DNA from: an uncultured Bacilli bacterium
Lineage (GTDB): Bacteria; Bacillota_I; Bacilli_A; RF39; UBA660
Assembly: GCA_947631155.1 (NCBI GenBank)
Contig: CANRKG010000010.1
Span: 1-46,983 of the forward strand
DNA: 46,983 nucleotides
Reading direction: 5' to 3'
Positions 34,185 through 46,900 of the stretch are shown here, one piece after another (the stretch's first letter is position 1; every line of letters starts with the position of its first letter). The position numbers and the translations under genes were made by a program. The notes beneath the pieces are model-generated. The model searched no databases. It had not been told where the DNA came from and saw only the letters and a list, made by a program, of their open reading frames with translations.

Positions 34185-37100
34185 TGATAGCAGTTAATAA
34201 GTTTGAAGCATTAAAAATAGGTATTGCTTCCTCTAATCGTATTCGTGAATGGTCTTATGGTGAAGTTAAAAAACCGGAAACAATTAATTACCGTACTTTG
34301 AAACCAGAACGCGATGGTTTATTCTGCGAAAAGATTTTTGGACCAACTAAAGATTTTGAATGTGCTTGTGGAAAATATAAAAGAGTTCGTTATAAAAATA
34401 TAGTCTGTGATCGTTGTGGAGTTGAAGTTACACGAAGTAAAGTACGTCGTGAACGAATGGGTCATATTGAACTTGCTTCTCCAGTTTCACATATTTGGTT
34501 CTTTAAAGGAGTTCCATCTCGTATGGGATTAGTTCTTGATATGAGTCCTAGAGACCTAGAAGAAGTACTATATTTTGTAAGTTATGTAGTAATTGATAAA
34601 GGAAATGCTCCATTAGAGAACAAGCAAACATTATCCGAAAAAGAATATCGTGCTTATTATGAAAAATATGGTACAGGTTTTAAAGTTGGTATGGGTGCTG
34701 AAGCAATTAAAGAATTACTTAAAAAAGTAGATCTTGAGCGAGAAATTAAAGAAATTTCAGAAGAACTTGAAACTGCTCTAGGTCAAAAAAGAACAAGACT
34801 ATTAAAGAGATTAGATGTTTTAGATGCCTTTTATAGATCAGGAAATCGTCCAGAATGGATGATACTAGATGTAATTCCTGTTATTCCACCAGAACTTCGT
34901 CCAATGATTCAACTAGATGGAGGTAGATTTGCAACAAGTGATTTAAATGATTTATATAGACGTGTAATTAACCGTAATAATCGTTTAAAGAAACTTATTG
35001 ATTTAGGAGCACCAGGAATTATTATTCAAAATGAAAAACGTATGTTACAAGAAGCAGTAGATGCCTTGTTTGATAATGGACGTCGCGGAAGAAGTGTTAC
35101 AGGTGCTGGAAATCGTCCTCTTAAATCACTTTCTAGCATGTTAAAGGGTAAACAAGGACGTTTCCGTCAGAACTTACTTGGAAAACGTGTTGATTATTCA
35201 GGTCGTTCTGTTATTGTTGTAGGACCAAATTTAAAGATGTATCAATGTGGTCTTCCAAAAGAAATGGCACTAGAATTATTTAAGCCACATGTTATTCATG
35301 GTTTAGTAAGCAAAGATATAGCACATAATATTAAAGCTGCAAAACGTTTAATTGAAAATCAAGATCCAGTTGTTTGGGATGTTGTTGAAGAAGTAATTAA
35401 AGAGCATCCAGTATTATTAAATCGTGCTCCTACATTACATAGACTTGGTATTCAAGCATTTGAACCAATTTTAGTTGGTGGAAAAGCTATTCGTCTTCAC
35501 CCACTTGTATGTCCAGCTTTCAATGCTGACTTTGATGGTGATCAAATGGCTGTGCATGTACCTCTTTCTGAAGAAGCCCAAGCTGAAGCTAGATTATTAA
35601 TGCTTGGTTCTAATAATATTTTACATCCAAAAAGTGGAGATCCTATTGTTACTCCTTCTCAAGATATGGTTTTAGGTAATTACTATATAACAATGGAAAA
35701 AGAAGGATTAGAAGGAGAAGGTCGAGTATTTAAAGATTGCAATGAAGCATTAATGGCATATGAACGTAGAGAGTTAACCCTACATACTCGTATTGCTGTA
35801 CCTGTTTTATCATTTAGACATAAATTATTTACTGAAGAACAAAAAGATAAATACTTAATTACTACAGTAGGTAAAATTAAATTTAATGAGATTTTACCAG
35901 ATTCTTTTGCTTATGTAAATGAACCAACAGATGACAATATTCAAAATATTACTCCAAATAAATATTTTGTTGAAAAGGGAAAAGATATTAAAGAAGAAAT
36001 TAAGAATATGCCATTAGTAAAACCATTTGCAAAAGGTACTTTAGAAAAAATAATTGCTCAAGTATTTAAGCGTTATAAGACAACTGAAACATCAGAAATG
36101 CTTGATAAACTAAAAGACTTAGGTTTCTATTATTCAACTATTGCTGGTATTACTGTTAGTATGGCAGATATTGAAACTAGTAAGCAAAAACAAGTAATAG
36201 TAGAAGAAAGTCAAAAATTAGTTGATAAAATTAACAAACAATATAAACGTGGTTTAATTACCGAAGAAGAACGCTTTACAAAGGTAATAGATACATGGAA
36301 TACTGCTAAAGATAAAGTTCAAGCAGAACTTGAAGAAATATCTAATAGTGATGTTGATAATCCAATCTTTATGATGATGCATTCTAAAGCACGTGGTAAC
36401 ATCTCTAACTTTACTCAAGTTGCTGGTATGCGTGGTATTATGGCTAAGCCTTCAGGAGAATCTGTTGAAATTCCAGTATTATCAAACTTTAAAGAAGGAC
36501 TTTCTGTAGCAGAATTCTTCTTATCAACCCATGGTGCTCGTAAAGGTAGTGCTGATACAGCCTTAAAAACAGCAGACTCTGGATATCTAACAAGACGTTT
36601 GGTTGATGTTAGTCAAGATATGATCATTAGAGAAGCTGACTGTGGAACAGATCAAGGTGTTGTTGTTAGAGCATTTATCAATGAAAAAACTGGTTCTGTT
36701 ATTGAATCTTTAAGAGATAGAATTGTTGGAAGATTTGCTAATAAAAAAGTCATTAATCCAGAAACAAAACAGGTTATAGTAGATAGATTAGAAATGATTA
36801 CAGAATCTATTGCTGATAAGATAATTGATGCGGGAATAGAGGAAGTAGAAATTCGTACGATTTTAACTTGTGCTACTCAAAATGGATTATGTCAAAAATG
36901 TTATGGTCGTAATCTTGCTACAGGTAATTTAGTTGAAATTGGAGAAGCTGTTGGAGTTATGGCTGCTCAATCTATTGGTGAACCAGGAACCCAACTTACT
37001 ATGCGTACTTTCCATACTGGAGGAGTTGCTGGTGGTGAAGATATTACTCAAGGTCTTCCACGTGTACAAGAATTGTTTGAAGCACGTAATCCAAAAGGAA

Positions 37101-37816
37101 AAGCTACTATCGCTGAAATTGATGGTAAAATTACTAAAATTAAGGAAGACCATGGAAAATATAAAATTAGTATTACAAATAAGTTAGAAACTAAAGAACA
37201 TGTATCTAACTATGGTGCTAAACTTTGTGTAGAAAAAGGACAAGATGTAACTTGTGGAACAAAACTTACAGAAGGAGCTATTAGTCCAAAAGAATTATTA
37301 GCTGTAACAGATCCTATTACTACTCAAGAATATATTTTGAAAGAAGTTCAAAACACATATCGTTCACAAGGTGTTGATATTTCTGATAAACATATTGAAG
37401 TTATTGCGCGTAGAATGATATGTAAGATTCGTATAATTGAATCTGGGGATACTAGATTCTTACCAGGATCATTAGTAAACTTTAGCGAATTTACTGAAGG
37501 AAATAAAGATGCAATTATCAAAGGTAAAAAGCCAGCTCTTGGTAAACCAGTATTACTAGGAATTACAAAGGCTTCTTTGGAAACAGATTCTTTCTTATCA
37601 GCTGCATCATTCCAAGAAACGACAAGAATCTTAACAGATGCTGCTATTAAAGGAAAAGTTGATAAATTAGAAGGTCTAAAAGAAAATGTAATTATTGGTA
37701 AATTAATCCCAGCTGGAACAGGTAGCAAAGTTTACTCAAATGTTGAGTATGATTTAGAAAAAGAATTTGTTGATGAAGAACCTCTAGATCGTTTAGAAGA
37801 TCAATTTATGGATTAA
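34184..37816 (+). CDS. rpoC: DNA-directed RNA polymerase subunit beta'
   Basis: Catalytic subunit carrying the active-site Mg. 1210 residues. Seen: the zinc site [19 protein letters not shown] near 60-79, the active-site [12 protein letters not shown] near 446-457, the trigger-loop region GVVVRAF and [21 protein letters not shown] near 928-947, and four Cys around [18 protein letters not shown] near 886. ATG overlaps the rpoB stop (TAATG) and is preceded by GAGGAAGGAG, so it is coupled to rpoB. The stop lies in the terminator stem. Confidence 0.98.
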   Translation: MIAVNKFEALKIGIASSNRIREWSYGEVKKPETINYRTLKPERDGLFCEKIFGPTKDFECACGKYKRVRYKNIVCDRCGVEVTRSKVRRERMGHIELASPVSHIWFFKGVPSRMGLVLDMSPRDLEEVLYFVSYVVIDKGNAPLENKQTLSEKEYRAYYEKYGTGFKVGMGAEAIKELLKKVDLEREIKEISEELETALGQKRTRLLKRLDVLDAFYRSGNRPEWMILDVIPVIPPELRPMIQLDGGRFATSDLNDLYRRVINRNNRLKKLIDLGAPGIIIQNEKRMLQEAVDALFDNGRRGRSVTGAGNRPLKSLSSMLKGKQGRFRQNLLGKRVDYSGRSVIVVGPNLKMYQCGLPKEMALELFKPHVIHGLVSKDIAHNIKAAKRLIENQDPVVWDVVEEVIKEHPVLLNRAPTLHRLGIQAFEPILVGGKAIRLHPLVCPAFNADFDGDQMAVHVPLSEEAQAEARLLMLGSNNILHPKSGDPIVTPSQDMVLGNYYITMEKEGLEGEGRVFKDCNEALMAYERRELTLHTRIAVPVLSFRHKLFTEEQKDKYLITTVGKIKFNEILPDSFAYVNEPTDDNIQNITPNKYFVEKGKDIKEEIKNMPLVKPFAKGTLEKIIAQVFKRYKTTETSEMLDKLKDLGFYYSTIAGITVSMADIETSKQKQVIVEESQKLVDKINKQYKRGLITEEERFTKVIDTWNTAKDKVQAELEEISNSDVDNPIFMMMHSKARGNISNFTQVAGMRGIMAKPSGESVEIPVLSNFKEGLSVAEFFLSTHGARKGSADTALKTADSGYLTRRLVDVSQDMIIREADCGTDQGVVVRAFINEKTGSVIESLRDRIVGRFANKKVINPETKQVIVDRLEMITESIADKIIDAGIEEVEIRTILTCATQNGLCQKCYGRNLATGNLVEIGEAVGVMAAQSIGEPGTQLTMRTFHTGGVAGGEDITQGLPRVQELFEARNPKGKATIAEIDGKITKIKEDHGKYKISITNKLETKEHVSNYGAKLCVEKGQDVTCGTKLTEGAISPKELLAVTDPITTQEYILKEVQNTYRSQGVDISDKHIEVIARRMICKIRIIESGDTRFLPGSLVNFSEFTEGNKDAIIKGKKPALGKPVLLGITKASLETDSFLSAASFQETTRILTDAAIKGKVDKLEGLKENVIIGKLIPAGTGSKVYSNVEYDLEKEFVDEEPLDRLEDQFMD

Positions 37817-37838
37817 GAAGTACTGAGTACTTCTTTTT
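37815..37838 (+). terminator. terminator of rpoB-rpoC
   Basis: AAGAAGTAC (37815-37823) pairs with GTACTTCTT (37827-37835) around TGA, then T-run. The stop codon TAA (37814-37816) enters the stem. Confidence 0.8.
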
Positions 37839-37924
37839 CTAAAATTGGTTTATATAAAAAATGTAACGTTTTAGTTAGGGAAGAATATTGATAAAGTAAA
37901 TAATTGGAATAAGGAGTTGTAAAA

Positions 37925-38080
37925 ATGCTTAAATTAAATAATGAAGGTTGGGGAATAAGTAGTTTAATTGCGTTTATAGTAGTATTAATATTATTTGTAA
38001 TTATTCTTTTTGTTATTTCATATAACTATGGTATAGAAAAAGATTCACCAAATGATATATATGAACAATTTATTTCATAA
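37925..38080 (+). CDS. small single-membrane-segment protein, 51 residues
   Basis: MLKLNNEGWGISSLIAFIVV begins the reading; a hydrophobic segment from about residue 12 to 34 (LIAFIVVLILFVIILFVISY) is followed by a short polar tail ending in EQFIS. The ATG is preceded by AAGGAG at a normal distance, which makes a gene likely despite its length. It stands between the rpoC terminator and the str-operon promoter, where Bacilli often carry a ribosomal L7Ae-type gene (rplGB), not seen here. Function unknown. The start coordinate may be off by one base. Confidence 0.55.
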   Translation: MLKLNNEGWGISSLIAFIVVLILFVIILFVISYNYGIEKDSPNDIYEQFIS

Positions 38081-38096
38081 TCTAGTAATATAGATA

Positions 38097-38125
38097 TTGA
38101 CATTAATCAAATATAATGGTATATT
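38097..38125 (+). promoter_or_regulatory. promoter of rpsL-rpsG-fusA
   Basis: TTGACA (38097-38102), 17 bp, TATATT (38120-38125) with TG two bases upstream. It lies 100 bp before rpsL. Confidence 0.75.
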
Positions 38126-38145
38126 ATTTTTGCTAATTAAATTTG

Positions 38146-38170
38146 CTTTGCGTTATAGCAAAGTTTTATT
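38146..38170 (+). promoter_or_regulatory. hairpin with U-tract in the rpsL leader
   Basis: CTTTGC (38146-38151) pairs with GCAAAG (38158-38163), loop GTTATA, then TTTTATTT. It lies about 15 nt after the expected start site, so it may act as an attenuator or early terminator of the str operon. Confidence 0.5.
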
Positions 38171-38224
38171 TAGAAGTTAATATGATACACCTGGATATGT
38201 GTAAAGAAAGGAGATATATAATAT

Positions 38225-38638
38225 ATGCCTACAATACAACAATTAGTTCGTAAAAATCGTAAAGATAAGGTAAGAAAGAGTAATGCCCCTGTTTTAGGTA
38301 TGGGTTTAAATACAATTAGAAGAAAAACAACAGATAATCCATCTCCACAAAAACGTGGTGTATGTACTCGTGTTGGTACAAAAACACCTAAGAAACCAAA
38401 TTCAGCATTACGTAAGTATGCGCGTGTTCGTTTATCAAATGGAAAAGAAGTAGATACTTATATTCCAGGAATTGGACACAATTTACAAGAACATAGTGTT
38501 GTTTTAATCCGTGGCGGACGTGTTAAAGATTTAATCGGTGTACGTTATCATGTTATACGTGGAACACTTGATACAGCCGGAGTTAAAGATCGTAAGCAAG
38601 GACGTAGTAAATACGGTGCTAAAAAACCTAAAAATTAA
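38225..38638 (+). CDS. rpsL: 30S ribosomal protein S12
   Basis: Decoding-centre protein that monitors codon-anticodon pairing; streptomycin target. 137 residues. Seen: [20 protein letters not shown] at the start, the decoding loop [21 protein letters not shown] near 55-75 (key TPKKPNS), and [34 protein letters not shown], given by positions about 82-115. AAAGGAG precedes the ATG by 10 nt. rpsG follows 26 bp after. Confidence 0.98.
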   Translation: MPTIQQLVRKNRKDKVRKSNAPVLGMGLNTIRRKTTDNPSPQKRGVCTRVGTKTPKKPNSALRKYARVRLSNGKEVDTYIPGIGHNLQEHSVVLIRGGRVKDLIGVRYHVIRGTLDTAGVKDRKQGRSKYGAKKPKN

Positions 38639-38664
38639 GATATAAATGAAGGGAGGAATTTTAA

Positions 38665-39132
38665 ATGCGTAAAAGACGTGCAGTAAAAAGAGATGTTTTA
38701 CCAGATCCAATATATAAATCAAAAGTTGTTACAAAATTAATTAATACAATAATGTTGGATGGTAAAAAAGGTACAGCTCAAACTATAGTTTATCAAGCAT
38801 TTGAAACAGTAAAAACAAAAACTGGTAAGGATCCACTAGAAGTATTTAATCAAGCTTTGGAAAATATTAAACCACAGTTAGAAGTTAAATCTCGTCGTGT
38901 AGGGGGATCTAATTATCAAGTACCAATAGAAGTTTCACCAGCTAGAAGTCAAGCTTTAGCTCTAAGATGGTTAACAAAATACTCTCGTGAGCGTGGTGGA
39001 AAAGGAATGGCTGAAAATTTAGCCAATGAAATAATTGATGCATCTAATGGAACAGGTGCAGCAGTTAAAAAACGTGAAGATACTCATAGAATGGCAGAAG
39101 CAAATAAGGCTTTCGCACATTATAGATGGTAG
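38665..39132 (+). CDS. rpsG: 30S ribosomal protein S7
   Basis: Head-nucleating 30S protein that binds 16S rRNA and often represses its operon. 155 residues, family length. Seen: [18 protein letters not shown] at the start, [16 protein letters not shown] near 73 and [19 protein letters not shown] near 110, with [20 protein letters not shown] at the end. The ATG follows GGGAGG. fusA follows after 12 bp. Confidence 0.98.
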   Translation: MRKRRAVKRDVLPDPIYKSKVVTKLINTIMLDGKKGTAQTIVYQAFETVKTKTGKDPLEVFNQALENIKPQLEVKSRRVGGSNYQVPIEVSPARSQALALRWLTKYSRERGGKGMAENLANEIIDASNGTGAAVKKREDTHRMAEANKAFAHYRW

Positions 39133-39144
39133 AAAGGAGTTATT

Positions 39145-41214
39145 ATGGCAAGAGATACGTCATTAGAAAAAACTAGAAATTTTGGTATTATGGCTCACAT
39201 TGATGCTGGTAAAACAACTTGTACAGAACGTATTTTATATCATACTGGTAAAATCCATAAAATAGGAGAAACTCATGAAGGTGAATCTCAAATGGATTGG
39301 ATGGAGCAAGAAAAAGAACGTGGTATTACAATCACTTCTGCAGCAACGACTGCATATTGGAAAGGATACCGTTATAATATTATCGATACTCCAGGGCACG
39401 TAGATTTTACTATCGAAGTTAGTAGAAGTTTAAGAGTTCTTGATGGTTCTGTAGCTTTACTTGATGCTCAAGCAGGAGTAGAACCTCAAATGGAAACTGT
39501 TTGGAGACAAGCAGATGAATTCAAAGTTCCAAGAATTATTTTTGCTAATAAAATGGATAAAATGGGTGCAAACTTTGAATATAGTTTAAAAACTATTAAA
39601 GATAGACTTGGAGTTAATGCTAAACCAATTGAATGGCCAATTGGTGCAGAGTCTGAATTCCGTGGAGTTATCGATTTAGTTACAATGAAAGCATATCAAT
39701 ATGATGGTAAACCTGAAGAAGAAGAAAAAGAAATCGAAATTCCTGAAGATTTAAAATCAACAGTAGAAAATGCCCGTGCTGAATTATTGGAAGCTGTTGC
39801 TGAATATGATGATGAAATGATGGAAAAATATCTTGAAGGTGAAGAAGTTTCTATTGATATGATTAAACGTGCAATTCGTAAAGGTACTTTGGCAGCAAAA
39901 TTTTTCCCAGTTATGTGCGGAACGGCATTAGGAAATATGGGAATAAAACCATTATTAGATGCTGTTATTGATTATTTACCAAGTCCACTTGATACAGAAT
40001 CAATAAAAGGACACAATTTAAAAGGAGAAGAAGAAGTTCGTCATCCAAGCGATTCTGAGCCATTTAGTTCGTTAGCATTTAAAGTTATGACAGATCCATT
40101 TGTTGGTCGTTTAACATTCTTTAGAGTTTATTCAGGACATCTAAGTAGTGGTAGTTATGTACTAAATTCTACTAAGGATACAAAAGAACGTATTGGACGT
40201 ATTCTACAAATGCATGCAAATACTCGTAAGGAAATTTCAGATGTTTATACAGGAGATATAGCTGCAGCAGTAGGACTTAAAAATACAACAACAGGAGATA
40301 CCTTATGTGATGAAAAGAAACCTATAATTTTAGAAAAGTTAAGTGTACCTGAACCTGTTATTCAATTAGCTGTTGAGCCTAAATCAAAGGCTGATCAAGA
40401 CAAAATGGCAATTGCCTTACAAAAATTAGCTGAGGAAGATCCAACATTTAAAGTTCATACAGATCATGAAACAGGACAAACTGTTATCGCTGGTATGGGA
40501 GAATTACACCTAGATGTATTAGTAGATCGTATGAAACGTGAATTTAATGTTGAGGCTAATGTTGGTGCTCCACAAGTTGCTTATCGTGAAACAATTAAAG
40601 CAGCTGGAGAATGTGAAGGTAAATATATTAAACAATCTGGTGGTCGTGGACAATACGGACATGTTTGGGTTCGTTTTGAACCAAATCCAGATAAAGGTTA
40701 TGAATTTGTTGACGAAATTGTTGGAGGAGTTGTTCCTCGTGAATATATTCCAGTTGTAGATAAAGGTTTACAAGAAGCAATGCAAACTGGTATTTTAGCA
40801 GGATATCCAATGATTGATATTAAAGCAACATTATATGATGGTTCTTATCATGATGTTGACTCAAATGAAATGGCATTTAAAATTGCCGCAAGTCTTGCAT
40901 TAAAAGAGGCAAAGAATAAATGTCAGGCAACATTACTTGAACCTATTATGAAAGTAGATGTTGTAACACCAGAAGATTATTTTGGTAATGTTATGGGAGA
41001 TTTGACTTCTCGTCGTGGTAGACCTCTAGGACAAGAAGCCCAAGGAAATGCCGTAAAACTTTCCGCAATGGTACCTCTTTCAGAAATGTTTGGTTATGCT
41101 ACAAATTTACGTAGTAATACTCAAGGGCGTGGAAATTTCCAAATGATGTTTGATCATTATGAAGAAGTTCCTAAAAATATTGCTGAAGATATTATCAAAA
41201 AAAGCGGAAATTAA
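39145..41214 (+). CDS. fusA: elongation factor G
   Basis: Translocation GTPase. 689 residues, full length. Seen: G1 AHIDAGKTT near 17, G2 region [13 protein letters not shown]3 DTPGHVDF near 81, G4 NKMDKMG near 135, and domain IV with [13 protein letters not shown] near 500. AGAAAGGAG precedes the ATG by 5 nt. A long 80-bp gap to tuf holds a possible promoter (TTGAAA 41235-41240, TAAAAT 41258-41263), so tuf may also be transcribed alone. Confidence 0.98.
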   Translation: MARDTSLEKTRNFGIMAHIDAGKTTCTERILYHTGKIHKIGETHEGESQMDWMEQEKERGITITSAATTAYWKGYRYNIIDTPGHVDFTIEVSRSLRVLDGSVALLDAQAGVEPQMETVWRQADEFKVPRIIFANKMDKMGANFEYSLKTIKDRLGVNAKPIEWPIGAESEFRGVIDLVTMKAYQYDGKPEEEEKEIEIPEDLKSTVENARAELLEAVAEYDDEMMEKYLEGEEVSIDMIKRAIRKGTLAAKFFPVMCGTALGNMGIKPLLDAVIDYLPSPLDTESIKGHNLKGEEEVRHPSDSEPFSSLAFKVMTDPFVGRLTFFRVYSGHLSSGSYVLNSTKDTKERIGRILQMHANTRKEISDVYTGDIAAAVGLKNTTTGDTLCDEKKPIILEKLSVPEPVIQLAVEPKSKADQDKMAIALQKLAEEDPTFKVHTDHETGQTVIAGMGELHLDVLVDRMKREFNVEANVGAPQVAYRETIKAAGECEGKYIKQSGGRGQYGHVWVRFEPNPDKGYEFVDEIVGGVVPREYIPVVDKGLQEAMQTGILAGYPMIDIKATLYDGSYHDVDSNEMAFKIAASLALKEAKNKCQATLLEPIMKVDVVTPEDYFGNVMGDLTSRRGRPLGQEAQGNAVKLSAMVPLSEMFGYATNLRSNTQGRGNFQMMFDHYEEVPKNIAEDIIKKSGN

Positions 41215-41234
41215 TAAAAAAAGTATCAAAACAG

Positions 41235-41263
41235 TTGAAAAATATTCAATTGTTAGATAAAAT
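41235..41263 (+). promoter_or_regulatory. possible promoter of tuf
   Basis: TTGAAA (41235-41240), 17 bp, TAAAAT (41258-41263), with a further TATAAT at 41263-41268. No terminator is seen after fusA, so read-through is also likely. Confidence 0.4.
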
Positions 41264-41295
41264 ATAATTTGTAAATAAATAAAGGAGGAAAAAAT

Positions 41296-42465
41296 ATGGC
41301 AAAAGAAAAATTTGATCGTTCAAAACCACATGTTAATGTTGGTACTATTGGACACGTAGACCATGGAAAAACTACTCTTACTGCTGCTATTACAAAAACT
41401 TTAAATGCAGAAGTAAAATTTGAAGATATTGATAAAGCACCAGAAGAAAGAGAACGTGGTATTACTATTAATACTGCTCACGTTGAGTATGAAACAGCAA
41501 CTCGTCACTATGCACATGTTGACTGTCCAGGACATGCTGATTATGTTAAAAACATGATTACAGGTGCTGCACAAATGGATGGAGCTATCTTAGTTATAGC
41601 TGCAACAGATGGACCTATGGCACAAACTCGTGAACACATTTTACTTGCTCGTCAAGTTGGAGTACCTAGAATGGTAGTATTCATGAATAAGTGTGATATG
41701 GTTGATGATCCAGAATTACTAGATTTAGTAGAAATGGAAATTCGTGATTTATTAACTGAATATGAATATGATGGAGATAATACTCCAATTATTCGTGGTT
41801 CTGCATTAAAAGCACTTGAAGGAGATCCTAAATATGTTGCTAGCATAGAAGAATTAATGAAAGCTGTTGATGAATGGATCCCAACACCTGATAGAGATAC
41901 AGACAGACCATTCTTAATGAGTATTGAAGATGTATTTACTATCACAGGACGTGGAACTGTTGTTACAGGACGTGTTGAACGTGGTAGATTAAATCTTAAT
42001 GATGAAGTTGAAATCGTTGGAATTAGAGATACTCAAAAAACTGTTGTTACAGGTATCGAAATGTTTAGAAAACAATTAGATTATGCTGAAGCAGGAGATA
42101 ACGCAGGAGTATTATTACGTGGTATTGCACGTGAAGATGTTGAACGTGGACAAGTACTTGCTAAACCAGGATCAGTTACACCTCATCATAAATTTAGTGC
42201 AGCAGTATATGTACTAAGTAAAGAAGAAGGTGGACGTCATACACCATTCTTCAATAATTATCGTCCTCAATTCTATTTTAGAACTACAGACGTAACAGGA
42301 GTAATTACTCTTCCTGAAGGTGTTGAAATGGTTATGCCAGGTGACAACGTTGATATGGAAGTTGAATTAATTCACTCTATCGCACTTGAACAAGGAACTA
42401 AATTCTCAATTCGTGAGGGTGGACGTACTGTTGGTGCAGGAACTGTTTCTCAAATTATTGAATAA
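41296..42465 (+). CDS. tuf: elongation factor Tu
   Basis: Brings aminoacyl-tRNA to the ribosome. 389 residues. Seen: G1 GHVDHGKTT near 19, [15 protein letters not shown] near 51, G3 [22 protein letters not shown] near 81 (key DCPGH), G4 NKCD near 136, and domain [23 protein letters not shown] precedes the ATG. A bidirectional terminator follows, shared with the convergent FemABX-like gene. Confidence 0.98.
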   Translation: MAKEKFDRSKPHVNVGTIGHVDHGKTTLTAAITKTLNAEVKFEDIDKAPEERERGITINTAHVEYETATRHYAHVDCPGHADYVKNMITGAAQMDGAILVIAATDGPMAQTREHILLARQVGVPRMVVFMNKCDMVDDPELLDLVEMEIRDLLTEYEYDGDNTPIIRGSALKALEGDPKYVASIEELMKAVDEWIPTPDRDTDRPFLMSIEDVFTITGRGTVVTGRVERGRLNLNDEVEIVGIRDTQKTVVTGIEMFRKQLDYAEAGDNAGVLLRGIAREDVERGQVLAKPGSVTPHHKFSAAVYVLSKEEGGRHTPFFNNYRPQFYFRTTDVTGVITLPEGVEMVMPGDNVDMEVELIHSIALEQGTKFSIREGGRTVGAGTVSQIIE

Positions 42466-42493
42466 AAAAAAACCGAAATATCGGTTTTTTTTT
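42464..42493. terminator. bidirectional terminator between tuf and the FemABX-like gene
   Basis: An A-run, AACCGA (42471-42476), AATA loop, TCGGTT (42481-42486) and a T-run. It reads as a terminator on both strands and overlaps the stop of the minus-strand gene by two bases. Confidence 0.85.
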
Positions 42494-43733
42494 ACTGTTT
42501 TTTAGAAAAATTTTTATATAAATTATATTTAAAATTATTTAAAATAATATCATATTCTCCTAAATATTCAGTAATAACAGAATTATATCCTACTTTCATT
42601 TCGTTTAGGCCAGCATATTTACTATTCTTTTCAAAGTTTCCACATACTGCATTTAAATTAAAATATTTTAAATTTTCATTAGTATAATCACATAACATGC
42701 GCCATTTTAATAAATAATTAGCATTTAAACTTCTAAACTTTTGGTTAAAGCCGTCAATAATTAAGAAAGCAGCATTATCATATATAATATTAATACCTCC
42801 AGCAATTATTAATCCATCAGGATTATTTTTAAGTACGTTAGTAGCAAAGATAAGGTTACTTTTATATATATTTAATAATTTATCTGATAGAACCTTTTTA
42901 TTAAATATATCTCTACGATCACCATTTTGTTTTGCTAGGTTTTGAAACTGATCAGCTAAAACTTCATTATTAGCTAATTCATCTTCATATAATTTTTTAG
43001 TATTAATGACAAATTTTTCAGCATTTAATTTTGCATAGAAAACATCAGCTTTATCGCCAAAATTTTTCATTAACTCTTCATAAAATTTTAGAGGTTTAGC
43101 ATTTTTTCCCTTAATAAATTCGTATAGTTGATTTATATCTTTTTTATCATCACGATAAATTTCAACACCACAGTTAATAGCTTTGTTTATTTTGTTTCTA
43201 GTTCTTTTATCAAACTTTTTGTAAATTTCACGAATATCTTTTGGTAATACAACTAAAGCTTCCCATCTAGGTTTTTCTGTTTCAAAATAAAGTGTTTCTC
43301 CTTTATATGAAAACCCAGCACTTTTAAGATTAGAGTCAATCATTTGAGCTTCGTTGTTAATGTTAACAATATTTCCTTTGGAATCTCTTATTGTCTTTGG
43401 GATAGCAGGATCCATTCGTAAACTAGCAATACCCTCTTTACCTAAATCACTTTTTAAAGCTCGAACTAATTCTTCCACTTTTAAAGAATCTGTAAAATCA
43501 AATAATATTCCACGAGGAGCATAAGCTAATTTTGTCTTCATAACTTCATTTTGTATTAATAAAAGGGAGGCTCCAATCATTTTATCACTATCATCCATAA
43601 TTCCAATATATCTTACTTCATAGTTAAATTTGGACATAATATTACCATATTTAGAAGTTTGATAATAATTTCTATATTTATGCTGACTTTCGAAACTGTC
43701 AAATTGTGATGAATCTATGGTAACAATTTTCAT
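42492..43733 (-). CDS. FemABX-family peptidyltransferase (MurM/FemX type)
   Basis: Members add amino acids from aminoacyl-tRNA to the peptide of lipid II or peptidoglycan. 413 residues, the usual length (400-420). Seen: FDSFESQHKYRNYYQTSKYGNIM near residue 10 (typical SFxQSxxW region), ASLLLIQ and APRGILFDF near 55-85, and a helical coiled-coil insert (about 215-280, LYEDELANNEVLADQFQNLA), as in FemA/FemX. The C-terminal GNAT fold has ANYLLKWRMLCDYTNEN near 345. The start at 43733 is preceded by GGAGG. The residue added cannot be predicted. Together with murD it supports a cell wall. Confidence 0.88.
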   Translation of the reverse strand: MKIVTIDSSQFDSFESQHKYRNYYQTSKYGNIMSKFNYEVRYIGIMDDSDKMIGASLLLIQNEVMKTKLAYAPRGILFDFTDSLKVEELVRALKSDLGKEGIASLRMDPAIPKTIRDSKGNIVNINNEAQMIDSNLKSAGFSYKGETLYFETEKPRWEALVVLPKDIREIYKKFDKRTRNKINKAINCGVEIYRDDKKDINQLYEFIKGKNAKPLKFYEELMKNFGDKADVFYAKLNAEKFVINTKKLYEDELANNEVLADQFQNLAKQNGDRRDIFNKKVLSDKLLNIYKSNLIFATNVLKNNPDGLIIAGGINIIYDNAAFLIIDGFNQKFRSLNANYLLKWRMLCDYTNENLKYFNLNAVCGNFEKNSKYAGLNEMKVGYNSVITEYLGEYDIILNNFKYNLYKNFSKKQ

Positions 43734-43760
43734 TACAAATCCTCCTTATAACTTAATTTA

Positions 43761-43789
43761 ATTATAGCATAAGTACATATTTGTTTCAA
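43761..43789 (-). promoter_or_regulatory. promoter of the FemABX-like gene
   Basis: On the minus strand: TTGAAA (43789-43784), 17 bp, TATAAT (43766-43761) with TG upstream. Matches the housekeeping consensus. Confidence 0.75.
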
Positions 43790-43802
43790 TAGAATAATAA
43801 TG

Positions 43803-43832
43803 CTGATAAAAGTTTTAAATTTGTAGTATAAT
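43803..43832 (+). promoter_or_regulatory. promoter of murD
   Basis: TATAAT at 43827-43832 stands at a distance of 18 bp from CTGATA (43803-43808), a weak -35. It diverges from the FemABX-like promoter. It also shows that the ATG at 43831 lies within the -10 and cannot be the start of murD. Confidence 0.5.
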
Positions 43833-43848
43833 GGTAGTAGGTGATTTT

Positions 43849-45213
43849 ATGTTTAAAGATAATAAAATATTTATATTAGGCATGGCACGTAGTGGATATG
43901 AAGCCGCTAAATATTTGATAAAAAGAGGAAATACTGTAATTTTAAACGATTCAAAAAAAGAAGAAACTCAGAATGCAGAACAGGTAAAAGAATTAAAAGA
44001 ACTAGGAGTTGAACTGATATTCGGATCTCATCCAGATGATATTTTAGATGATACGTTTGATTATCTAATAAAAAACCCAGGTGTTCCAATTGATCACAAA
44101 TATGTGTTAAAAGCTCAGGAATTAGATATAGAAGTTATTAATGAAGTTGAAATGGCTTATAGATTATTACCAGATGATATAATTTTAATAGGTATTACTG
44201 GAACAAATGGTAAAACTACTACTACAACATTAACTTATGAAATTTTAAAGGAAGCTTTTGGAGATAGAGTTCATTTAATTGGTAATATCGGTTATCCTTT
44301 ATGTAGTCTCTTAAATAAATTAAACCCTGAAGATATAATTGTAATGGAAGTTTCTTGTCAACAAGTAGAAAACTTTAAACAATTTAAACCACATATCGGT
44401 TTATTTACAAATATTAGTGAAGCTCATATTGACTTTTTGAAAACTTTTAAACACTATAAAGAGGTAAAGGCCAGGATGTTTTATAATCAAACTAGTGATG
44501 ATATTGCTATTTTAAATATGGAAAATGAACAAGTTTTAAATGAATTAAAAGATATAAAATCTAAAACTAAATATTTTTCTAGTAAAAATGAGATAAATGG
44601 ATGTTACATTAAAGATGGGTTAATCTATTATTATGATAATAAGGTAATGGAAGTTAATCATATTAAAATTCCAGGTAATCATAACTTAGAAAATTGTCTT
44701 GGCGCTATTATGATAGCTAAAGAACTTGATGTTGATAATACTGTAATAGATAAAGTTTTAAGTGATTTTAAAGGAGTAGAACATCGTCTTGAATATGTTG
44801 ATACAGTAAATGGTGTAAAATATTATAACGATACAGAAGCTACAAATATAAAATGTAGTCAAATAGCTCTTTCTTCTTTTCATGAACCTGTAACTATTAT
44901 TTTAGGAGGATTAGAAAGAGGACAAAAGTTTGAAGACCTAATTCCTTATATGAAAAATGTAGTTAATATTATTGGTATTGGACAATGCCGTGATAGAGTT
45001 AAAGAATTTGGTGATAAATTAAATATACCTACATATATATATGAAAATTTAGAAGATGGTTTTAAAAAATGTGTTGAAGTTACAAAAAATAGTGGTATAG
45101 TATTATTAAGTCCTGCTTCTGCATCATGGGATCAATATAAAGAATGTGAAATAAGAGGAGCAGAATTTAAAAAATATGTAAAACAATTAAAAGAAAACGA
45201 CTCTAATATGTAG
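43849..45213 (+). CDS. murD: UDP-N-acetylmuramoylalanine--D-glutamate ligase
   Basis: Adds D-Glu to UDP-MurNAc-L-Ala in cytosolic peptidoglycan precursor synthesis. 454 residues with the usual three Mur-ligase domains: N-terminal GMARSGYEAAKYL near 10, ATP-binding GITGTNGKTTTT near 110, NISEAHIDF near 185, GNHNLENCLGAI near 277, VEHRLEYV near 305, and NDTEATN near 322. The ATG at 43849 follows TAGGTGA; an upstream ATG at 43831 is in the promoter. The next gene starts within about 30 bp of the stop. Confidence 0.95.
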   Translation: MFKDNKIFILGMARSGYEAAKYLIKRGNTVILNDSKKEETQNAEQVKELKELGVELIFGSHPDDILDDTFDYLIKNPGVPIDHKYVLKAQELDIEVINEVEMAYRLLPDDIILIGITGTNGKTTTTTLTYEILKEAFGDRVHLIGNIGYPLCSLLNKLNPEDIIVMEVSCQQVENFKQFKPHIGLFTNISEAHIDFLKTFKHYKEVKARMFYNQTSDDIAILNMENEQVLNELKDIKSKTKYFSSKNEINGCYIKDGLIYYYDNKVMEVNHIKIPGNHNLENCLGAIMIAKELDVDNTVIDKVLSDFKGVEHRLEYVDTVNGVKYYNDTEATNIKCSQIALSSFHEPVTIILGGLERGQKFEDLIPYMKNVVNIIGIGQCRDRVKEFGDKLNIPTYIYENLEDGFKKCVEVTKNSGIVLLSPASASWDQYKECEIRGAEFKKYVKQLKENDSNM

Positions 45214-45241
45214 TAATTTCTATGTGACGAAAGTGATGGCT

Positions 45242-46865
<1,624 letters not shown>

Positions 46866-46872
46866 ATTTTAA

Positions 46873-46900
46873 AAATACAAATTTATTTGTATTTTTTTTC
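46873..46900 (+). terminator. terminator of the murD-eno unit
   Basis: AAATACAAAT (46873-46882) pairs with ATTTGTATTT (46885-46894), followed by T-run. The remaining bases to 46983 hold no gene. Confidence 0.75.
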
